Assembly (NCBI RefSeq): GCF_028553725.1
Contig: NZ_CP067125.1
Coordinates: 124,001 to 188,000, forward strand
Direction of reading: 5' to 3'
DNA: 64,000 bases
From: Paracoccus alcaliphilus
GTDB lineage: Bacteria > Pseudomonadota > Alphaproteobacteria > Rhodobacterales > Rhodobacteraceae
The first letter of the stretch is position 1. The number at the start of each line of letters is the position of its first letter. The notes below the pieces were generated by a model. That model did no database searches. It was given only the letters and a program-made list of their open reading frames with translations, and was not told where the DNA came from. Below are positions 32,592-40,613 of this stretch, one piece after another. Both the position numbers and the translations under genes were made by a program.

Positions 32592-32623
32592 AACGGGCGC
32601 CGGGGGTGATCCCGGCGCCCGTT
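32592..32623. terminator. bidirectional terminator between aroE and quiC
   Basis: A perfect 13-bp stem, AACGGGCGCCGGG / CCCGGCGCCCGTT with a 6-nt loop, has T-rich ends on the plus strand and A-rich ends on the other. It lies between two convergent genes. Confidence 0.85.
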
Positions 32624-32640
32624 TCGTATTCCGCCGCGCC

Positions 32641-34515
32641 TCAGCTGCGCGGCATCCCGAAGGGAAGGATATTGCGCTTTTGCGCGGCGATGCGGAACGG
32701 CGCGTTGGGGCCACCATAGCCGCCATAGCCGCCGCTGCGCTGGACGATCTCGAAGAACAGGCCGCCCGGCAAAGGCTGGCTGTAGAATTGCAGGAAACTG
32801 CCGCTGCCGTCCTCGTCATACATGATGTTATGCGCGCGCAGACGTTCGGTCAGATCGGGATGCAGGCCGAAGCGGGCCTCGACATCGTCGAAATAGTTGG
32901 CCCCGATCTTCAGCACCGGAAAGCCCCGCGCGGCCATCGCCTGTGCCGTGGCGAAGATATCGTCGCAGGCAAAGGCGATATGCTGGGTGGAGGCGCCGAA
33001 GGTGTCCTCGATGAACCGTCCGGCCAGTGTGTGGCGGGTCTCGGCGCCGTTCAGGGTGATGCGCAGGGCGCCGGTGTCGATGGCCTGACTGCGCACCAGC
33101 CCGTCGGGGTCAACCACATCGACCACCGGCGCCTTGCGGGCCGGAAAGATCGAGGTGTAGAACAGCGACCAGCTGAGCATTTCCTCATAGGCCATGGTCT
33201 GGGCGATGTGATCGACCTTTGCCAGCCCGGCCCCTTTGGGTTGCGGATCGCTGATCTCGAAATCGACCTGCCACAGATCGTTTTTCCCATCGAGAAAGCG
33301 GATCAGGCTGCCGCCGACGCCGCGAATGCCGGGGATGTCGAGTTCTGCCGCGTTCTGCCCAAGGGGGTCGTGCGCGGCGGCTTTCAGTGCGATGGCGCGG
33401 GCGAAACTGTCCTGCGCGTCGGACACCCGCAGCCCCAGTTCCGAGACGCCGGTGCCGTGGGTCAGCCATGCGCTGTGGGCGAAGCCTTCGGTTTCGGTAT
33501 TGACCAGCAGGTTGACGCCGTTCTGCCGCCACAGGGAAACCTGTTTCGAGCGGTGCCGGCCCGCATGTTCGAACCCGGCGGCGGCCAGCAGCGATTCAAG
33601 CACCGGCGCGTCGTCGCGGCTGGAGGCGAATTCGATGAACTCGACCCCTTCGACCGGGGTGGGGGCAGGAAAATCCGGCAGGTCGATCTTCAGGGACGGC
33701 TCGTTGCGCCGCACCTGATCGGTCAGCGCGATCAGGCTGCGCAGCCCGTCCTGCGCGACCAGCCGTGGCAGGCCGGAACGGAACTGGTCGTTGAAGATTT
33801 CCAGGCTCAGCGGCCCGGCATAACCGGTGGCCAGAACCGCGCGGGTGAAGGCGGTCACGTCCAGATCGCCCTCGCCCGGCATATTGCGGAAATGCCGCGA
33901 CCAATACAGCAGGTCCATGTCGATGGCGGGCGCATCGGCCAGTTGCACGAAGAAAATCCGGTCGCCGGGGATGCTGCGGATGGTGTCGGGGTCGATGCGG
34001 CGTGCCAAAGTGTGGAAACTGTCGAGGATCAGCCCGATATTCGGATGATCCGCCCGGCGCACGATCTCCCACGCGTCGCGGTGATCGTTCACATAGCGAC
34101 CCCAGCACAGCGCCTCATAGCCGACCCGGATGCCGTGTTTCGCCGCGATCCCGCCCAGTTCGTGAAAATCCGCGGCGGCGCGGTCGATGCCGCCCATCGC
34201 TTCGGGATGCAGGCTGGAACAGATCAGGATCAGGTCGGTGCCCAATTCGTTCATCAGCTCGAACTTGCGTTCGGCGCGGGCGAAGGCGCGGGCGCGATGC
34301 GGCTCTGGCAGGCCCTCGAAATCGCGGAACGGCTGGAACAGGGTGATCTCCAGCCCGTGGTCGCGGACCATGTAGCCCACCTCTCGCGGGGAAAAATCCG
34401 AGGCCAGAAAATCCTGTTCGAAAATCTCGATCCCGTCGAAACCGGCCTGCGCGATGGCCGTCAGCTTGTCGCGAAAACTGCCCGAGATCGAGACGGTGGC
34501 GATCGAGGTTTTCAT
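32641..34515 (-). CDS. quiC: 3-dehydroshikimate dehydratase fused to a VOC/HPPD-like domain
   Basis: A protein of 624 residues. The N-terminal half (about 1-285) is a sugar isomerase-type TIM barrel with likely metal ligands in GYEALCWGRY, GLILDSFHTL, FFVQLADAP and PLSLEIFNDQF. The C-terminal half (about 300-615) is a vicinal oxygen chelate (4-hydroxyphenylpyruvate dioxygenase-like) domain, for example DHIAQTMAYEEMLSWSLFYTSIF and GASTQHIAFACDDIF. This fusion is the bacterial QuiC1-type dehydratase that turns 3-dehydroshikimate into protocatechuate. Start 34515 has GGGAGG; the longer reading reaches into the promoter. It is transcribed divergently from lysR; no protocatechuate dioxygenase is in the window. 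Confidence 0.88.
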   Translation of the reverse strand: MKTSIATVSISGSFRDKLTAIAQAGFDGIEIFEQDFLASDFSPREVGYMVRDHGLEITLFQPFRDFEGLPEPHRARAFARAERKFELMNELGTDLILICSSLHPEAMGGIDRAAADFHELGGIAAKHGIRVGYEALCWGRYVNDHRDAWEIVRRADHPNIGLILDSFHTLARRIDPDTIRSIPGDRIFFVQLADAPAIDMDLLYWSRHFRNMPGEGDLDVTAFTRAVLATGYAGPLSLEIFNDQFRSGLPRLVAQDGLRSLIALTDQVRRNEPSLKIDLPDFPAPTPVEGVEFIEFASSRDDAPVLESLLAAAGFEHAGRHRSKQVSLWRQNGVNLLVNTETEGFAHSAWLTHGTGVSELGLRVSDAQDSFARAIALKAAAHDPLGQNAAELDIPGIRGVGGSLIRFLDGKNDLWQVDFEISDPQPKGAGLAKVDHIAQTMAYEEMLSWSLFYTSIFPARKAPVVDVVDPDGLVRSQAIDTGALRITLNGAETRHTLAGRFIEDTFGASTQHIAFACDDIFATAQAMAARGFPVLKIGANYFDDVEARFGLHPDLTERLRAHNIMYDEDGSGSFLQFYSQPLPGGLFFEIVQRSGGYGGYGGPNAPFRIAAQKRNILPFGMPRS

Positions 34516-34562
34516 TCCATCCTCCCCATGAAGCATGGCCCATGATTCGCACTGACACCGCA

Positions 34563-34608
34563 TAACAGCAAGTATATGTTAAGCCATATGAGTAACCTGA
34601 AGTTATTT
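34563..34608. promoter_or_regulatory. divergent quiC/lysR operator region
   Basis: TAACA-N9-TGTTA lies at 34563-34581. GTAACCTGAAGTTATTT at 34592-34608 has a reverse complement matching the tctC upstream motif in 16 of 17 positions. The second element is a T-N11-A LysR box. It is 57 bp from the lysR start and about 77 bp from the quiC start. Confidence 0.7.
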
Positions 34609-34664
34609 CTGACCAAGGCGCGCAAAGGCTTGACGGGGGGCGGGGGCTCTGCCTCCATTGTGCC

Positions 34665-35591
34665 ATGAGGGAACTGACTTTGCGACAGGTCGAGGTGATC
34701 CGCGCCGTGATGATGGCGGGGACGATTCAGGGTGCGGCAAAGCTGTTGAATGTGTCGGCGCCGGGGATTTCGCGTCTGGTGAAACATACCGAGGAATCGC
34801 TGGGGATCCGGCTGTTCGAGCGTAAGGCCGGCCTGTTCGTGCCGGCCAGCGAGGCCGACACGATCTTCGAGATGGTCCATCAGGTCTATCGCCAGATGGA
34901 GAACCTGAACACCGCAGTCGCCTCGTTGCAGAAGGGCGAGGATGTGGGGCTGGCCTTTGCCTCGGCGCCCTCTATCGCGCAGTTCATCGCGGCCCGGGTG
35001 GTGCGCGGCGTCCGCAACCGCTTTCCCGATCTGTTCATCGACCTGAACATCCTGAAGATCGAGGAAACGGTTGATTACCTGTTGCTGGATCGCGGCGAAT
35101 TCGTGGTGATGAGTTCGCCCATCGATAACAGTGCGCTGGATAACGAATTGCTGGCGCGGGGCAGGCTGGTGGTCATTGTCGCCGACGATCATCCGCTGGC
35201 GGCCAAATCCGCCATTTCGGTGCATGATCTGGAGGGCGAGGATTTCATCGGTGTCGATCCCGATGACCCCTATGGCGCGCTGCTGGCAAAGCCGTTCAGG
35301 GATGCCGGGATCACGCTGCGTTATGCGATGCGGGGCCGGTTCGCGCAGACGGTGGTCAGCTTTGTGCGGCATGGGCTGGGCGTGGCGCTGATCGACGAGT
35401 TTTCCGTGGCCGAGGTCTATATGCCCGGCGTGACCCGCCGCCCGCTGGTCGAACGCGCCGAGATCACCGCATGGGTCGTGACGCGCAAGGGCCGCCACCT
35501 GTCCAGCTTTGCCGAATACACCATCGAGCGGTTCCGCCGCGAGATGGCGACCGCGATCGCGCGCGACAGCTGGGACGCGCCGCAATGCTGA
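34665..35591 (+). CDS. LysR-family regulator, probable regulator of tct-aroE and quiC
   Basis: A protein of 308 residues. The winged HTH is at 1-60 (LTLRQVEVIRAVMMAGTIQGAAKLLNVSAPGISRLVKHTEESLG), with an effector domain from about 90. It is divergent from quiC, with a shared box also upstream of tctC, so it likely senses a quinate/shikimate-type acid and controls both units. The BKACE gene follows on the same strand after 111 bp and may be co-regulated. Confidence 0.92.
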   Translation: MRELTLRQVEVIRAVMMAGTIQGAAKLLNVSAPGISRLVKHTEESLGIRLFERKAGLFVPASEADTIFEMVHQVYRQMENLNTAVASLQKGEDVGLAFASAPSIAQFIAARVVRGVRNRFPDLFIDLNILKIEETVDYLLLDRGEFVVMSSPIDNSALDNELLARGRLVVIVADDHPLAAKSAISVHDLEGEDFIGVDPDDPYGALLAKPFRDAGITLRYAMRGRFAQTVVSFVRHGLGVALIDEFSVAEVYMPGVTRRPLVERAEITAWVVTRKGRHLSSFAEYTIERFRREMATAIARDSWDAPQC

Positions 35592-35702
35592 ACCGTTGCG
35601 GTTGCGGCCTTGACATGAACCGTCTGATTGTCTTGCCTGAGGGTTCGGTATAGGCCGGCGAGGCGTTAATGGCCCCCGTGCTTTTTGACCTGTGAGGATC
35701 TG

Positions 35703-36536
35703 ATGAGCCATCCCTGTATCATCTGCGTGGCCATTACCGGCTCGCTTCCGACCAAGGACAACAATCCTGCGGTGCCGATCACCATCGCCGAGCAGATCGA
35801 GTCCACGCAAGAGGCCTTCGAGGCGGGGGCTTCCATCGCCCATTGCCATGTGCGCGACGACGAGGGCAGGCCGACCTCGGACCCGGAGCGTTTCGCGGCG
35901 CTGAAAGAGGGGCTGGAAAAGCACTGTCCGGGCATGATCGTCCAGCTTTCGACCGGCGGTCGTTCGGGGGCGGGTCAGGCGCGCGGCGGCATGTTGCCGC
36001 TGGCACCGGACATGGCGTCGCTGTCGGTCGGCTCGAACAACTTTCCCACCCGCGTCTATGAGAACCCGCCCGATCTGGTGGACTGGCTGGCGGCGGAAAT
36101 GGTGAAATACGAGGTCAAGCCCGAGATCGAGGCCTTTGATCTGTCACATATCATCAAGGCGCATCAGATGTGGCGGGCGGGTCAGATCAAGGACCGCCCC
36201 TATGTGCAGTTCGTCATGGGCGTCAAGAACGCCATGCCCGCCGACCGCGAGGTGTTCGATTACTATATCAAGACCGTTCATCGCCTGTTCGGCGAGGATG
36301 CGCCGTGGTGCGCGGCGGGGATTGGTCCGAACCAGATCGTGCTGAACGAATGGGCGATCTCGGCGGGCGGTCATGCCCGCACCGGGCTGGAGGATAACGT
36401 CCGTCTGGACCGCGACCGGCTGGCGCCGTCGAACGCCGCGCTGGTGAAACGCGCCGCCGAACTGTGCGGGAAATACGACCGCCCCGTCGCCACATGGCAA
36501 CAGGCGCGCGACATTCTGGGGCTGAAGGCCGCCTGA
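35703..36536 (+). CDS. BKACE-family beta-keto acid cleavage enzyme
   Basis: A protein of 277 residues of the 3-keto-5-aminohexanoate cleavage enzyme (DUF849) family. The metal-binding H-x-H is in SIAHCHVRDDEGRPT, followed by QLSTGG, EIEAFDLSHII and VMGVKNAMPADREV. BKACE enzymes condense a beta-keto acid with acetyl-CoA and release acetoacetate plus a new CoA ester. GAGGA precedes the ATG at 35703; the ATG at 35685 lacks this. Its 3' end converges on the flavoprotein gene 2 bp away. The natural beta-keto acid is unknown; here it could come from ring cleavage of an alicyclic acid. Confidence 0.88.
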   Translation: MSHPCIICVAITGSLPTKDNNPAVPITIAEQIESTQEAFEAGASIAHCHVRDDEGRPTSDPERFAALKEGLEKHCPGMIVQLSTGGRSGAGQARGGMLPLAPDMASLSVGSNNFPTRVYENPPDLVDWLAAEMVKYEVKPEIEAFDLSHIIKAHQMWRAGQIKDRPYVQFVMGVKNAMPADREVFDYYIKTVHRLFGEDAPWCAAGIGPNQIVLNEWAISAGGHARTGLEDNVRLDRDRLAPSNAALVKRAAELCGKYDRPVATWQQARDILGLKAA

Positions 36537-36538
36537 AC

Positions 36539-38257
36539 TCAGTCCAGCCGGTCGGGGGTCGGCAGCCCGGCGGCGTGGCGTGCCACCCGCCAGCCAAAGA
36601 CCAGCGCCGGGCCGATGGTGGTGCCCGGCCCCGGATAGGTGCCGCCAAAGATCGAGGCCAGATCGTTGCCCACCGCATAAAGCCCCGCAATCGGCGCGCC
36701 CGCCTGATCCAGTACCCGACCGTGAATGTCGCCCGCCAGACCCGCGCTGGAGGCTAGATCCGCCGGTGTCACCGCCAGCGCATAAAACGGCCCCGGCCCG
36801 ACCGGCCCCAGACAGGGATTGGCGCCGCCCGCCTGCGCGTCGCCATTGAAGCGGTTCATGGCGCTGGTGCCGCGCCCGAAATCGCTGTCCTCTCCGCTGG
36901 TGGCAAACTGGTTATAGCGCGCGACCGTCCGGGTCAGTGCCTCTGCCCCGACCCCGATCCGTTCGGCCAGCGTGGTCAGATCGGGGGCCGTGAGCAGATA
37001 GCCCGCCTTCAGCATCGCCCGCAGACCGCGCCCCCCCGGCAGCACCATGCCCAGACCATAGCGGCGGATGAAGGCCGCGTCGCAGATCAGCCATGCCGGG
37101 ATCGCCGGGCGTCCTTTGCGGATCTGGCCCATGCAGAAATCGTGATAGCTGTCGCTTTCATTCACGAAACGCTGCCCCGAGGCATCGACCGCCAGCAGCC
37201 CCGGCTTTGCCCGGTCCAGCAGGATATGCGGCCAGACCGCCAGTTGCCCATCCGCGCGGCGAAAGGTCGAGCAGGGCATCCACAGCGCCGGGCTGTCGCC
37301 GCCATCGGTCAGGCGCGCGCCGATCCGCATCGCCGCATCCGCGCCGTCGCCGGTATTGGTTTCGGGCGACAGCGACAACCCGCGCGTCGCTTCGGGGAAC
37401 AGGCGGGTGCGGATCGCGTCGTTCCAGCCGATGCCGCCGGTGGCCAGCACCACCCCGCGACGGGCGCGGATCACCCGTCCGCCCTGCGGATCGCGCAGGC
37501 TGGTGCCGGTGACGCGGCCATCCTCGACCAGCAACTGGTCCAAGCTGGTGTCGAACAGCACCGGCACGTTCAGCCTGCGCAGGCTGAACAGCAGCCGCGC
37601 GACCAGCGCATTGCCCATCAGCAGCCGGGTGCCGCGCGGATGGCGCAGCCGATCCTTCAGATAGCGCAGCACGATGCCCGTGCCATTCCGAAAGTTCGCG
37701 ACCGAGCCGAAGGGGTTCAGCAGCGCGTCGATCTCGGCCCGGCCGACCATCATGCCGCCCAGCCCCATGAATTCGCGGCGCGGTGGGCGCACCCGGGGGA
37801 AATCATCGCCCAGCAACCTGCCATCGAAGGGCAGGGGGCCAAGCGCCCGCCCGCCCCATGCGCTGCCCGGCCCGTCCAGATAGTCGGGATGGGCCGCCGA
37901 GGCGGCGAATTTCACCTCGCTGCGGTTTTGCAGGTCGTCGATGGCCGCGCGGCCCGAGGCAAGAAAGGCCTGCCGCAGATCCTCGCCGTCGCGGTCGCCG
38001 GTGACATGGCGCAGGAAGGCGGCGGCATCGCGGGCATCGTCCGGCGCGCCGATTTCGGCCCCCAGCGAATTGCCCGGCACCCAGGTCGTCCCGCCCGAGG
38101 TCGAGGTGGTCCCACCCGCCTGCCCGGTCTTTTCGCACAGAACGACGCGAAGCCCCTCGAGCGCGGCGATCAGTGCCGTGGTCATTCCCCCGGCACCCGC
38201 CCCGATGACCAGCAGATCGACATCTTCGGGCACAATTGTCTTGTTGGCCTGCGACAT
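36539..38257 (-). CDS. FAD-dependent dehydrogenase, 3-ketosteroid-delta1-dehydrogenase-like (A)
   Basis: A protein of 572 residues. The N-terminal Rossmann motif is LLVIGAGAGGMTTALIAALEG, then the KSTD/fumarate-reductase-type segment GGTTSTSGGTTWVPGNS, and a C-terminal FAD segment GLYAVGNDLASIFGGTYPGPGTTIG. This family removes hydrogens next to a ring ketone. It is the last gene of the seven-gene operon that starts at 44230. A paralogue (40610-42343) lies in the same operon. A pair of such enzymes suggests successive desaturation, for example aromatisation of an oxo-cyclohexane carboxylate. The exact substrate is unknown. Confidence 0.87.
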   Translation of the reverse strand: MSQANKTIVPEDVDLLVIGAGAGGMTTALIAALEGLRVVLCEKTGQAGGTTSTSGGTTWVPGNSLGAEIGAPDDARDAAAFLRHVTGDRDGEDLRQAFLASGRAAIDDLQNRSEVKFAASAAHPDYLDGPGSAWGGRALGPLPFDGRLLGDDFPRVRPPRREFMGLGGMMVGRAEIDALLNPFGSVANFRNGTGIVLRYLKDRLRHPRGTRLLMGNALVARLLFSLRRLNVPVLFDTSLDQLLVEDGRVTGTSLRDPQGGRVIRARRGVVLATGGIGWNDAIRTRLFPEATRGLSLSPETNTGDGADAAMRIGARLTDGGDSPALWMPCSTFRRADGQLAVWPHILLDRAKPGLLAVDASGQRFVNESDSYHDFCMGQIRKGRPAIPAWLICDAAFIRRYGLGMVLPGGRGLRAMLKAGYLLTAPDLTTLAERIGVGAEALTRTVARYNQFATSGEDSDFGRGTSAMNRFNGDAQAGGANPCLGPVGPGPFYALAVTPADLASSAGLAGDIHGRVLDQAGAPIAGLYAVGNDLASIFGGTYPGPGTTIGPALVFGWRVARHAAGLPTPDRLD

Positions 38258-38293
38258 GCGCGGGTCATCCTTTCCTTGCAGATGGGGCGTGGA

Positions 38294-39118
38294 TCAGTGC
38301 GACATCAGCACCGGCAGATGCGCCTGTTCCAGCAGCAGGTTGGTCACGCCGCCCAGAAGATCCTCGTGGAACTTGCTGTGTTCATAGGCGCCGATGACCA
38401 GCATTCCCGCGCCCAGTTCCTGCGAGGCGTCCAGAATCTGCCGGCCGATATTGCCGCGGCCTTCGGCCCGGATCTCTTGCCGCGCCTTGACGCCGTGATG
38501 TTTCAGCAGGTTCAGGATCTCGGCGCCCTTGCGCTCGGGCGGGGCCTTGCCGATGCTGAGCAGCAGCACCTCGTCGGCGGCGATCAGGAAGGGCAGGGCG
38601 TCAAGGATCGCCCGCGCCGCGTTGCGCTTGCCGTCCCAGCCGATCACCACGCGTTGCGGCAGCGGGCCTTCGGGATGGTTGGGCGGCGTCACCATCACCG
38701 GCCTGCCCGAACGCAGCGCAACCACGTCGGGCCGGGCCGAAAAATGCTCCAACCCGGTCTCGGACGAGCGGCGGCCCATCACCACCAGATCGAAGCCGCG
38801 CGCGGTTTCCGCCAGCGACAGGCTGCCATTGCCCGCGATTTCCAGAAATGCGGCGCGCGAGGGATCGCCGCGTTCGCGCAGGGCGGTCATGAACCTGTCG
38901 CGGATTTCGGACACCGTATCCGCATCGCGTTCGGCCAGCATGTCCTCGATGTCGCGCGGCAGCACGCCGCGCCAGTGGCGTTGCAGGGTGTTCAGCCCGT
39001 GCCATGCCAGCCCGGTGACATGCAGGTTCCACGCGCGTTGCAGGCCGACTGCCATCGCAAGGCTGGCCCGGCCATCGGCTTCGCCGGAATAAACCGCAAG
39101 AATCGATCGATAGGACAT
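38294..39118 (-). CDS. universal stress protein, tandem domains
   Basis: A protein of 274 residues with two USP domains: the first (about 1-140) starts SYRSILAVYSGEADGRASL, the second (about 150-274) runs QRVVIGWDGKRNAARAI to MLVIGAYEHSKFHEDLLGGVTNLLL. The second domain keeps the G-x2-G-like ATP-binding end. Start 39118 has AGAGGA at 9 nt; a GTG at 39127 is possible. It lies in the catabolic operon, 5 bp after the isomerase stop. USPs of this type respond to stress; their role in a degradation operon is unclear. Confidence 0.85.
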   Translation of the reverse strand: MSYRSILAVYSGEADGRASLAMAVGLQRAWNLHVTGLAWHGLNTLQRHWRGVLPRDIEDMLAERDADTVSEIRDRFMTALRERGDPSRAAFLEIAGNGSLSLAETARGFDLVVMGRRSSETGLEHFSARPDVVALRSGRPVMVTPPNHPEGPLPQRVVIGWDGKRNAARAILDALPFLIAADEVLLLSIGKAPPERKGAEILNLLKHHGVKARQEIRAEGRGNIGRQILDASQELGAGMLVIGAYEHSKFHEDLLGGVTNLLLEQAHLPVLMSH

Positions 39119-39123
39119 CTCAC

Positions 39124-39969
39124 TCACTCCTCTCGGGATTGGTCAGGCGACCGGTCACAGCGTCCGGCTGCCCTGAGTATCATACGCGTGGTTTGCGCTG
39201 CGCGAAGCGCCGTTTCGCGCGGTGACAGCCGATTGGACAGATCCGCCACCTCGACCGAGATCGCGACGTCATCGGGGATGGCGCGGGCAAGGCCCGTAAG
39301 GTCGATGGCGCCGCAGCCCGGCATCAGCCGCCCGCCACGGGCAATGGCGATCAGCCCCTCATCGCTGGGATCATAGGGGTGGGGGCCGTCGCAGAACTGG
39401 ACATAGTTGATCTGCGAGGCGGGGACCGCGCGGATCTCGTCAAGGGTGGTGGGCGCGCGGTCGTAATGCAGCGCGTCGATCAGGATCGCGGCATTGGGCC
39501 GGTCGGCGGTCTGGACGATGCGGCGCGCGCTCGCCAGATCGGGCACGGCGGTCCAGGGCATGAATTCCAGATCGCCGGTCAGCCCGAATTCGGCGGCAAC
39601 GTCGCAGAAACGGCCATAGCTGTCGGTCAGGCGCGCCTCGTCGCGGTCGTCGCCCGCGACCAGAACATGACGCGCCTGCAACCGGGCGGCGCGTTCCAGA
39701 AAGGGCCGGAAGCCTTCGGGATCGAACCGCTCATTCAGGCGGGCGATCTCGACATCGGCGACGGTGATGCCGGTGTCGCGCAGCGCGGCGCGGGTTTCGC
39801 GCAGCATCCGGTCATCGGTCAGCAACGGATATGGCCCCTCGCCCGACAGCGCCGCGGGCAGCAGGCGCAGCCCGACCGAGGCGAAACCGGCCTCGGCCGC
39901 GGCCTCGATCATCTGCACGGGCGGGACGTTGGGCAATGTCAGAAAGGCCAGCGACAGAGGGTGCGGCAT
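39124..39969 (-). CDS. sugar phosphate isomerase/epimerase-like TIM barrel
   Basis: A protein of 281 residues of the xylose isomerase-like/AP endonuclease 2 family. Likely metal-site segments are TVADVEIARL, LEFMPWTAV, AILIDALHYDR, NYVQFCDGP and ISVEVADL, giving the usual Glu/Asp/His/Glu order. Members isomerise or epimerise sugars and inositols, and some are dehydratases (the quiC N-domain is a distant relative). Start 39969 has AAGGAG at 9 nt. It could be a second dehydratase or isomerase of the same pathway. Confidence 0.8.
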   Translation of the reverse strand: MPHPLSLAFLTLPNVPPVQMIEAAAEAGFASVGLRLLPAALSGEGPYPLLTDDRMLRETRAALRDTGITVADVEIARLNERFDPEGFRPFLERAARLQARHVLVAGDDRDEARLTDSYGRFCDVAAEFGLTGDLEFMPWTAVPDLASARRIVQTADRPNAAILIDALHYDRAPTTLDEIRAVPASQINYVQFCDGPHPYDPSDEGLIAIARGGRLMPGCGAIDLTGLARAIPDDVAISVEVADLSNRLSPRETALRAAQTTRMILRAAGRCDRSPDQSREE

Positions 39970-39998
39970 ATCCGGTGGCTCCTTGCGTTGGGCGGCGG

Positions 39999-40613
39999 TC
40001 AGGTCAGGGGCGATCCCGCGACGGGCAGGGCGATGGTCGATTCCATATCCGATTTCAGCCAGTCCGGCCCCCCTTTCGGCGGCCAGATCCCGGCGGCGAC
40101 CGAATCGGCGCGGGCCTTGCTGCGGGCGGCGATATCGGCATAGGGCCAGATATTGGTGAAACGCGGCCTGCCATCCAGCGCCCGCATCGCGATCAGGCAT
40201 TTCGAATGCGCCTCGCGCCGGGGCAGGGCGGTTTCCCATTTCGCGGCGGTTTCGGGATAGCCGCCGCCGATGCGGAAGGGGTAAGTGCGGAACTCGTACA
40301 CGCCGCCATATTGGCCGGGTTCGACCGGCGGCATGAAGGGGAACGGCTCATAGCTGTCCAGCGACAGATCGGCCAGCACGTCGCCGCAGTTGAAGGGGCT
40401 GGTGCTTTCATGGGTGCGTTTGCGTTCTGCCAGCAGGCTGCCCGCGTCGTCGAAACCGCGCAGCACCAGCATCCGGTTCAGCCGCCCGATATCGACCATC
40501 CACATGCCCAGCAACCGTCCCTGACCTTCGGCTGCAAAGGCGGGCACGCCCTCGACCGCACGCGGCGCGGTGCCCATGGGCAGAAACAGGGTGGCGAGTT
40601 CGTAATATGTCAT
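39999..40613 (-). CDS. NIPSNAP-family protein
   Basis: A protein of 204 residues with the ferredoxin-like alpha+beta NIPSNAP pattern in two halves: YYELATLFLPMGTAPRAVEG and VYEFRTYPFRIGGGYPETAAKW, with the end RFTNIWPYADIAARSKARADSVAAG. Bacterial members are often found in aromatic and alicyclic acid degradation operons but have no agreed activity. Its start overlaps the stop of the second flavoprotein (ATGA), so the two are coupled. Confidence 0.85.
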   Translation of the reverse strand: MTYYELATLFLPMGTAPRAVEGVPAFAAEGQGRLLGMWMVDIGRLNRMLVLRGFDDAGSLLAERKRTHESTSPFNCGDVLADLSLDSYEPFPFMPPVEPGQYGGVYEFRTYPFRIGGGYPETAAKWETALPRREAHSKCLIAMRALDGRPRFTNIWPYADIAARSKARADSVAAGIWPPKGGPDWLKSDMESTIALPVAGSPLT

